Shown here: piece after piece, positions 1 to 3,979 of the stretch
Numbering within the stretch: the stretch's first letter is position 1
How the letters are laid out: the number at the start of each line of letters is the position of its first letter
Origin: Bifidobacteriaceae bacterium
GTDB taxonomy: Bacteria > Actinomycetota > Actinomycetes > Actinomycetales > WQXJ01
Assembly (NCBI GenBank): GCA_031265345.1
Contig: JAISCU010000003.1
Coordinates: 1 to 5,298 of the forward strand
Length of the DNA: 5,298 nt
Direction of reading: 5' to 3'
Position numbers and translations under genes: made by a program
Notes under the pieces: model-generated
The model's input: only the letters and a program-made list of their open reading frames with translations
Databases searched by the model: none
Told to the model about the DNA's origin: nothing

Positions 1-290
1 GCCGCTCCGAGGCGGCCCATCCCGGGACATCCCCGGCCGCGCCCGCTGCGGGCGCGGAGGCCGCCGCCCGTGCAGGCGCGTCCGGCGGTCGCGACACCCG
101 CCACGCCCGGTCGGCCCGCGCGCCGGACCGGGCCGGCGGCGGCAGGGTCGCGGAGGCGCGGGCGATGCGGGCCGCGGGTTCGACGTTCGCGCTCATCGGC
201 GACCACTTCGGTGTCCACGCCTCGACCGTGAGCCGCTGGATCAACCCGCCGCGCCGTCCCGGCGCCGGAACCGAGGAGGAACCGCCGTGA
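1..290 (+). CDS. C-terminal part of a helix-turn-helix DNA-binding protein (5' end outside window)
   Basis: The frame is open from the first base and stops at TGA 288-290, giving 95 visible codons. The first 50 or so residues are an Ala/Gly/Arg/Pro-rich, probably disordered linker. Near the end is a helix-turn-helix-like stretch (about residues 50-80 of the fragment) that includes ALIGDHFGVHASTVSRWIN: a first helix, a Gly turn, then the S-T-V-S-R-W recognition-helix pattern common in resolvase-type and small regulator HTHs. A short Pro/Glu tail follows. The protein probably binds DNA through this C-terminal HTH; whether it is a recombinase, replication protein or regulator cannot be told from this fragment. 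Its stop overlaps the GTG start of the next gene by four bases (GTGA), so the two are translationally coupled. A later in-frame ATG at 165 exists, but the frame is open well upstream, so an upstream start is more likely. Confidence 0.6.
   Translation, partial: RSEAAHPGTSPAAPAAGAEAAARAGASGGRDTRHARSARAPDRAGGGRVAEARAMRAAGSTFALIGDHFGVHASTVSRWINPPRRPGAGTEEEPP
37..57. repeat. Perfect 21-bp GC palindrome
   Basis: CCGCGCCCGC (37-46) and GCGGGCGCGG (48-57) are exact reverse complements around T47. It lies in the Ala/Gly/Pro-rich linker of the HTH gene. All arm bases are G or C, so compositional chance is a serious alternative. Confidence 0.4.
273..280 (+). promoter_or_regulatory. Ribosome binding site for the 149-aa gene
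   Basis: GAGGAGGA lies six bases before the GTG at 287. This strong Shine-Dalgarno match supports the GTG start even though it lies inside the coding end of the preceding gene. Confidence 0.7.
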
Positions 291-736
291 ACGAACAAAC
301 CGACCCGCAGGCGCCGGCGCCCGGCGCCGGCCCCGGACAGATCCAAGCGCCCGCCGAGCCGCCGTCGCCGGCGTCGGAGGCGGACCGCTCCACGTTGGCG
401 CACGTCGCCGACCCTTCCCTGGCGCCCGGCCCGCGGAACGCCCCCGGCAGGACAGCGCGGCCCAGGGCCGGCGGCGGCGCGACGAGGGGCGGCGTCGAAT
501 GGGTGCGGCTCGGCGACCTGCTGACCCGTCTGGGGATGGCCGGCGGAGGCCGCGCCGTCGACTGGCAGGCGATCGCGGCCCGGCGCACCAGGCGGGCGGC
601 GGGCGCGGGCGCGGCGGCGTCGAGGAGGGGCATCGCCCGCGCCGCGCGCAGGCTGCCTCCCCTCTCGGCGTTCGGGCAGGCCCGGCCCGCCCGGCCGGGC
701 GTCTCCAGGACCTCGCCGGGCGGCGGCCCGCCATGA
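287..736 (+). CDS. Hypothetical 149-aa mobile-element protein
   Basis: I do not recognise a named family. The start is GTG at 287, chosen from the strong GAGGAGGA site six bases upstream and the 4-base overlap with the previous stop. Residues 1-68 are Pro/Ala/Gly-rich and probably disordered. Residues 69-103 form a compact, folded-looking core containing VEWVRLGDLLTRLG and, after a short glycine loop, VDWQAIAARRTRR. Residues 104-123 are very rich in Ala and Arg, followed by RLPPLSAFG (122-130) and a basic, Pro-rich tail. The W/L pattern then a basic helix could suit nucleic-acid or protein contact, but that is inference. No signal peptide or membrane segment is visible. It is the second gene of the coupled operon, and its TGA (734-736) overlaps the ATG of a 51-aa ORF. 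Confidence 0.6.
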   Translation: MNEQTDPQAPAPGAGPGQIQAPAEPPSPASEADRSTLAHVADPSLAPGPRNAPGRTARPRAGGGATRGGVEWVRLGDLLTRLGMAGGGRAVDWQAIAARRTRRAAGAGAAASRRGIARAARRLPPLSAFGQARPARPGVSRTSPGGGPP

Positions 737-888
737 CCAGCAGGGCTGTGTGCCCGGCGGCTACGGCGGCGCGCGGCATTGTCCAAGCGGCCGCCGGAGC
801 GCGCGACGCGCCTTGGAGCCGGCCGCCGGCGGATCTGGGGAACGGGCGCGCACCTGGGTGGAAACGCCCGGAAGGAACACCATCATGA
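733..888 (+). CDS. Small ORF, 51 aa, bridging two genes by 4-base overlaps
   Basis: ATG at 733 overlaps the stop of the 149-aa gene (ATGA 733-736), and its TGA (886-888) overlaps the ATG of the 272-aa gene (ATGA 885-888). The product starts MTSRAVCPAATAARGIVQAA and ends RPEGTPS; it is Ala/Arg/Pro-rich, with one Cys (residue 7) and two Trp, no membrane segment and no recognisable domain. The evidence is positional: overlaps at both ends match the other gene junctions here. Against it, the composition is featureless and the upstream GGGCGGCGG is a poor ribosome site, so translation would depend on coupling. It may be a real small gene, a translational bridge that carries ribosomes to the next start, or chance. 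Confidence 0.4.
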   Translation: MTSRAVCPAATAARGIVQAAAGARDAPWSRPPADLGNGRAPGWKRPEGTPS

Positions 889-1703
889 CGACCATCGCCC
901 CGCCCCGGCCCGCAGCGAACGACCGGCGCACCGACCCGGAGAGCCTGCGCCGGCTGCTGGCCCGGCTCGGCCGGGGCGGCCGCGACGCGTGGGCGACAGA
1001 CCCGGAGGCCGCCGACTTCGCCGAACTGCTGGTGGACCGGTTCGCGGACCTCGCCGTCAGGCACGGCCTCGAGCCCGCCGACGGCGGCCGGATCGCCTAC
1101 CTGGAGGTCCGCAAGGGCGCCGGCGGCAGGCCGACCGACCGGGACCCGTGGGCCGTGATCGTCCACGCCACCGAGGTCGCCGTCCACGCCGAGCAAGCCG
1201 CGGCGGAGATGCTCTGCTCGCAGGAGACCGCCAGGCGCGGCGGCCTGCGGGGCCTGCACCTCGATCGGATGAGCCAAAGCGAGGCGCACGTCTGGGACGC
1301 CCATCCCGCGTTCCACGCCGCCGACCACGCCGCCGAGCCGCCCGCGGAATGGGCGGGCCTCGGAGTCGCGGTGGAGGTGTTCGCCGCGGCGGGCTGGCCG
1401 CGCCGCCTGGCGCAGGCCGGGATCGACGCGATAGCGCAACGCCTGGCCGACATCGGCTCGCGGGAGGCCGCGGTCGAGGCGCTGCGCCGCGACCACGCCA
1501 CCGCGATGGGCATCGGATTCCCGCCCGGAGCGTGGAGCCGCGCCGTCCGGGTGCTGTGCGGGCATCCCGCGCCGGAGCACGCCGGCACGAACACCGGCTA
1601 CGGGCTGCTGTTCCGGATCGCGGCCGGCCACACCCTCGCCGGCCTGCTGGCCGACCGGGAACTGGCCGGCCAGATCCGGCGGGCGTGGGAGGAGTTCCGG
1701 TGA
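885..1703 (+). CDS. Hypothetical 272-aa protein, upstream partner of the ParB-like gene
   Basis: I do not recognise the family. The ATG at 885 is preferred over an upstream in-frame GTG near 750 because GGAAGG (870-875) sits about nine bases before it and because it overlaps the stop of the small ORF (ATGA). There appear to be two helical regions. Residues 17-115 include a conserved-looking stretch DPWAVIVHATEVAVHAEQAA (88-107). Residues 157-272 contain GVAVEVFAAAGWPRRLAQAG and FPPGAWSRAVRVLCG, and end WEEFR. A His/Asp/Glu-rich patch lies at 134-151 (WDAHPAFHAADHAAE). No Walker A motif is visible, so it is not a ParA-type ATPase although it sits where one might be expected. No signal peptide or membrane helix is seen, so it is probably cytoplasmic. 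Its stop overlaps the GTG of the ParB-like gene. A role in maintenance or regulation of the element is inferred only from position. Confidence 0.75.
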   Translation: MTTIAPPRPAANDRRTDPESLRRLLARLGRGGRDAWATDPEAADFAELLVDRFADLAVRHGLEPADGGRIAYLEVRKGAGGRPTDRDPWAVIVHATEVAVHAEQAAAEMLCSQETARRGGLRGLHLDRMSQSEAHVWDAHPAFHAADHAAEPPAEWAGLGVAVEVFAAAGWPRRLAQAGIDAIAQRLADIGSREAAVEALRRDHATAMGIGFPPGAWSRAVRVLCGHPAPEHAGTNTGYGLLFRIAAGHTLAGLLADRELAGQIRRAWEEFR

Positions 1704-2746
1704 GCCGCCGCGACGACAACTACCAGCAGCGCGCGGTCTCCGCGATCCGGGTAGGGGCGCGCCGCCGCCAGGACCTGGGCGACATCGAGGACCTGGCCGG
1801 GTCGATCCGCGACCACGGCCTGCTCCAGCCCGTCACCGTGACCGCCGACAACACGCTGATCTGCGGGGCGCGGCGGCTCGCCGCCGTGAAACTGTTGGGC
1901 GCCAAGACGATCACGGTCCTGGTCCGCCCGGACGAGTCCGGCAGGCTCGCCGCGCTGCTCGGCGAACGCGAGGACGACCGGCTCCACAAGAAACTCACCC
2001 CCCTCGAGGCCGCCTCGCTCTACGAGGAGGTCAAAGCCGAGATCGCCGCCGACAACGCCCAACGCCAGACCGCCACCCGGTTCGGCTCGGCGGCGAGAAA
2101 CGGCGCCGCGGACGGCGGCGTAAGTCTTACGCCGCCGCGCCAGGCCCGCAACGACTCGCGGGTACAGGCCGCGGAGCTGACCGGCGGCGCCTACTCGTAT
2201 GGCACGTTGGAGCGCGTGTCGTGGCTCAAAAGGGCCGCCCAAGACCCCTCTATGCCCAATGCCGTCCGCGCGGCCGCCGCACAGGCGCTGGCCAGCGTCG
2301 AGGCGGGCGGCGCGGTCGAGCCCGCCTATCTCGCGGTCAGGGTCGCGGCCGCCGTCAGCCGGCTCGCCCAGGTCGCCGAGGACCCCGCCAGCCCCGAAGA
2401 GACCCGCCGGGAGGCCGAGCGGGAGGCCGCCGCCCTGCGCGAACAGGCGGCTCGCGGCGCGACCGTCGCGCTCGACAAAGCGGCCTCCCGCGCCCTCGAA
2501 CGCGTCACCCGCGGCCGCCGCCCCGAGCCTCCCCGGGGTAGGCCGGGCCGGGGCGGGGCGGCCAGGTTCGACCCACGCGGGTCGATGCGGGTGTGGCGCG
2601 ACATGCCGTCCTTGGTGCTGGGGCACGACCCCGCCGAAGTCGCCGCCACCCTGACGCAGAACCAATGGGAACTCATCTGCGACGTGGTCGGCCAGCTAGC
2701 CTCTTTCCACGCCCAAGTCGCCCAGGCCCGCGCGGCCCTGACCTGA
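1700..2746 (+). CDS. ParB/sulfiredoxin N-terminal domain protein (ParB-like)
   Basis: This 348-aa protein starts at GTG 1700, overlapping the preceding stop by GTGA; the long open frame upstream is a shadow of the 272-aa gene. Residues 14-75 form a ParB N-terminal domain: IRVGARRR, then IEDLAGSIRDHGLLQPVTV (29-47), then ICGARRLAAVKLLGAKTITV (54-73). The G-A-R-R segment corresponds to the ParB GERR nucleotide-binding box; in chromosomal ParB proteins this domain binds CTP. Residues 99-112 (LTPLEAASLYEEVK) match the start of the ParB linker, but a canonical HTH does not clearly follow. Instead there is a loop (129-155) and then helices resembling AYSYGTLERVSWLK (164-177). Residues 220-270 are a charged, Ala/Glu/Arg-rich likely coiled coil, 271-288 a basic Arg/Gly/Pro stretch, and 290-348 a final small domain. 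DNA binding, for partition or regulation, is likely. No ParA gene adjoins it. A perfect 25-bp palindrome lies within codons 138-146. Confidence 0.85.
   Translation: MSRRDDNYQQRAVSAIRVGARRRQDLGDIEDLAGSIRDHGLLQPVTVTADNTLICGARRLAAVKLLGAKTITVLVRPDESGRLAALLGEREDDRLHKKLTPLEAASLYEEVKAEIAADNAQRQTATRFGSAARNGAADGGVSLTPPRQARNDSRVQAAELTGGAYSYGTLERVSWLKRAAQDPSMPNAVRAAAAQALASVEAGGAVEPAYLAVRVAAAVSRLAQVAEDPASPEETRREAEREAAALREQAARGATVALDKAASRALERVTRGRRPEPPRGRPGRGGAARFDPRGSMRVWRDMPSLVLGHDPAEVAATLTQNQWELICDVVGQLASFHAQVAQARAALT
2113..2137. repeat. Perfect 25-bp palindrome inside the ParB-like gene (candidate DNA-binding site)
   Basis: Arms CGGCGGCGTAAG (2113-2124) and CTTACGCCGCCG (2126-2137) are exact reverse complements around a single T at 2125. 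The central TAAGTCTTA is AT-rich in a strongly GC-rich gene and forces the consecutive codons GTA, AGT, CTT (V141, S142, L143), which are low-GC choices unlike the neighbouring codons. It encodes a loop between the ParB domain and the following helices, where the protein sequence should be tolerant. It could be a ParB-type or regulator-binding site, or a hairpin in the mRNA. No U-tract follows, so a terminator is unlikely. Confidence 0.7.
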
Positions 2747-2768
2747 GACAATAGCCCCACGGCAAGCC

Positions 2769-2814
2769 CGCGCCCGTCGGCGCGCGACCGAAGAGCCGCG
2801 CGGCTACGCGGCTT
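2769..2814. terminator. Possible bidirectional hairpin terminator between convergent genes
   Basis: The 57-bp gap between the convergent ParB-like and antitoxin genes contains CGCGCC-cgtc-GGCGCG (2769-2784, 6-bp stem). It is followed by AGCCGCG-cggcta-CGCGGCT (2794-2813, 7-bp stem), whose right arm enters the last codons of the antitoxin gene. The convergent layout suits a shared terminator. Neither stem has a T-tract on either side, so an intrinsic terminator of standard form is not shown. Confidence 0.3.
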
Positions 2815-3085
2815 CCAGGTCGTCCCGGAACTCCCGGAACGACCCGTAGTCCTTGGCCGGCGTCCGGCCTTCCGCTATCGCGTCGGCCTGCGCGATGGCC
2901 GCCTCGGTGACCGCGTTGTAAGCAGGCTGGCCGGCCTCGGACGGGCACCCTGCGGCAGCCGCGCCCAGATGGCGCAGGAAGACTCCGACGGCTTCGGGCA
3001 CGGTGATGCCGGACGCCGCCAACGCCACCTCGGCCGCAGCCGCGGCCCGCCGGTCGACCGGGACGGCCAAGGTGATCGTGTCCAT
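2804..3085 (-). CDS. RelB/DinJ-family antitoxin, no adjacent toxin
   Basis: The predicted protein is 93 aa from the ATG at 3085-3083; an in-frame ATG four codons upstream (3097-3095) would give 97 aa. I prefer the shorter form because MDTITLAVPVD aligns with the usual start of the DinJ beta strand, and because the upstream ATG lies inside a -10-like box. The N-terminal 45 residues have the ribbon-helix-helix pattern: strand DTITLAVPVD, helix RRAAAAAEVALAASG, then ITVPEAVGVFLRHLG, as in the DinJ signature G-(I/L)-T-x-x-x-A-(I/V)-x-x-F-L. The C-terminal part (PAYNAVTEAA to KDYGSFREFRDDLEA) resembles the toxin-binding tail. Family members dimerise, bind their own operator, and neutralise a RelE/YafQ-type ribonuclease. 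A toxin gene would normally follow on the minus strand below 2804, but the convergent ParB-like gene ends 57 bp away, leaving no room. It is an orphan antitoxin or a repurposed regulator. Confidence 0.8.
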   Translation of the reverse strand: MDTITLAVPVDRRAAAAAEVALAASGITVPEAVGVFLRHLGAAAAGCPSEAGQPAYNAVTEAAIAQADAIAEGRTPAKDYGSFREFRDDLEAA

Positions 3086-3092
3086 GGCCGCG

Positions 3093-3122
3093 AACATAGC
3101 CCGACGTCTCGCCGCCAGTCAA
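3093..3122 (-). promoter_or_regulatory. Candidate promoter of the antitoxin gene, predicting a leaderless mRNA
   Basis: Read on the minus strand, TTGACT (3122-3117, five of six to TTGACA) is followed after 18 bases by TATGTT (3098-3093, four of six to TATAAT). Seven bases separate the -10 box from the ATG at 3085, so transcription would begin at or next to that A. This fits a leaderless mRNA, which is common in actinobacteria, and fits the absence of a Shine-Dalgarno sequence before either ATG. Confidence 0.45.
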
Positions 3123-3165
3123 ACACCTGTGGCACCCGCCCGGTACAGGCCGGCGTTTGACCGGC
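3114..3165. repeat. Inverted repeat in the divergent control region (candidate operator)
   Basis: The left arm GCCAGTCAAAC (3114-3124) pairs with the right arm GTTTGACCGGC (3155-3165) with one mismatch. Inside it, CCTGT (3126-3130) pairs with ACAGG (3145-3149), though the spacing between outer and inner arms differs (one base left, five right). The outer arms contain the -35-like boxes of both divergent promoters, so a dimeric regulator bound here could control both genes. The adjacent ribbon-helix-helix antitoxin is one candidate; the HTH and ParB-like proteins are others. Confidence 0.55.
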
Positions 3166-3184
3166 TCGGACGACCCGCGATAGT
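3157..3184 (+). promoter_or_regulatory. Candidate promoter of the transfer-gene operon
   Basis: TTGACC (3157-3162, five of six to consensus) is followed after 16 bases by GATAGT (3179-3184, four of six to TATAAT). A start near 3191 would give a leader of roughly 98 nt before the ATG at 3289. That leader is G-rich, contains short GC stems such as CCCC-gtc-GGGG (3186-3196), and shows no recognisable riboswitch. Confidence 0.4.
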
Positions 3185-3288
3185 CCCCCGTCGGGGCCGG
3201 GTGCGTCGGGGTGGGGGCCGCTTCCGGGGGGCACCGTGGGCACCTTGAACGCGCCGACTGCCGCGCCGGATGGAAGGACCCGAACGCC

Positions 3289-3954
3289 ATGCCCAACCCG
3301 CTGAGACAATGGAGCCGCCCCAGACTGGCCGTCGCGGCCCTGGCCGCGCTGGCGGCCGCCGCGCTGACCGCGGTCGGCGTTTGGGGGCTGGTCCGAGGTC
3401 CCGGCGAACCCGCGCCGGCCCCGTCTGCCGCCCGGTCGGCATCGGACAGCCCCGCTCCCCGGCCCGGAGCGGCGCCGGCCGGCGAGCCGTCAACCGACCC
3501 GTCGGCGTTCGCCCGCCAGGTGGCCGAGGCCCTCCACACCTGGGACACCGGCTCCGGGGATGGAACCGACCAGATCCGGGACAGGCTGATCTCGTGGGCC
3601 GACCAGTCGGGCGAGGAGGCGGCCGGGCTCGCCGCCGACCTCGGCAACTACCTGCCCGACGCGCGGACCGGGCGCCAAGTGACCGGGATGGCCGTCCGGC
3701 AACACCTGACCGACGTGCGCGCCGAGGTGCCGGACGGATGGGCCGATGCCGAGGCCCGGGCGCCCGCCGGGGCGCTCGCGCCGGGCACCGTCGCGGTCAC
3801 AGTCGACGCGACCCTCGTCAGGGAAGGGGTCTGGGACGGGCGGCCGCAGAGCCTCGAGGCGCCTGTCGCCCTGACCGTGTTCATGGTCTGCCAGCCCGCC
3901 CCCGACCAGTGCCGGGCATTGCGCCTGTCCGCGCCCGGCACCCCGCTGCGCTGA
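3289..3954 (+). CDS. VirB8-like conjugal transfer membrane protein
   Basis: The product is 221 aa. The ATG at 3289 is chosen because GGAAGGA (3272-3278) lies about ten bases upstream and because the protein then opens with a short basic N-terminus (MPNPLRQWSRPR) directly before a membrane helix (residues 13-34). A Pro/Ala/Ser-rich linker (37-70) leads to an extracytoplasmic domain starting SAFARQVAEALHTWDT (72-87). The domain continues through an Asp/Tyr segment (DLGNYLPD, 117-124) and ends with beta-type stretches GTVAVTVDATLVREGVWDG, VALTVFMVCQP and CRALRLSAPGTPLR. One short membrane anchor plus a domain of this kind is the layout of VirB8/TcpC-type mating-channel proteins, which have an NTF2-like fold. 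The F-A-x-x-V-A-x-A-L-x-x-W-D-T start and the L-R-L-S-x-x-x-x-P-L-R end recall proteins of actinobacterial conjugative elements from memory. Cys201 and Cys208 could form a disulfide outside the membrane. It is the first gene after the divergent promoter region and lies 25 bp before the wall hydrolase gene. Confidence 0.7.
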   Translation: MPNPLRQWSRPRLAVAALAALAAAALTAVGVWGLVRGPGEPAPAPSAARSASDSPAPRPGAAPAGEPSTDPSAFARQVAEALHTWDTGSGDGTDQIRDRLISWADQSGEEAAGLAADLGNYLPDARTGRQVTGMAVRQHLTDVRAEVPDGWADAEARAPAGALAPGTVAVTVDATLVREGVWDGRPQSLEAPVALTVFMVCQPAPDQCRALRLSAPGTPLR

Positions 3955-3960
3955 CCGGAA

Positions 3961-3968
3961 AAGGAGGG
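3961..3968 (+). promoter_or_regulatory. Ribosome binding site for the wall hydrolase gene
   Basis: AAGGAGGG ends eleven bases before the ATG at 3980, which is slightly long spacing; GGGAGG (3965-3970) gives a closer alternative register. It supports independent, efficient initiation of the hydrolase within the operon. Confidence 0.6.
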
Positions 3969-3979
3969 AGGCCGGCTCC

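Noticed and set aside
310..328. GGCGCCGG-cgc-CCGGCGCC inverted repeat just after the start of the 149-aa gene
   Set aside because: It arises from an Ala/Pro/Gly codon run in pure GC sequence; eight-base arms are expected at this composition.
1662..1673. CTGGCCGGCCAG 12-bp palindrome and a second GGCCGGCC at 1622-1629
   Set aside because: Short GC palindromes of this size are expected by chance here, and the codons encode an ordinary Leu-Ala-Gly run.
779..1699. In-frame upstream extension of the ParB-like protein to 655 residues
   Set aside because: The extension is an Arg/Pro/Gly-rich out-of-frame reading of the 272-aa gene. The GTG at 1700 with the GTGA overlap places the start just before the ParB domain.
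1598..2665. Long minus-strand open frame of 355 codons opposite the ParB-like gene
   Set aside because: It is a GC-driven shadow. The plus-strand frame has a recognisable ParB domain, and the antisense product is low-complexity Gly/Arg/Ala without domain signals.
2326..2760. Possible toxin gene downstream of the antitoxin on the minus strand
   Set aside because: The frame shows no RelE/YafQ-like pattern and lies antisense to the well-supported ParB-like coding sequence.
3245..3273. TTGAAC as an alternative -35 box close to the VirB8-like gene
   Set aside because: No acceptable -10 box lies at the right spacing (only GATGGA); the 3157-3184 pair is better.
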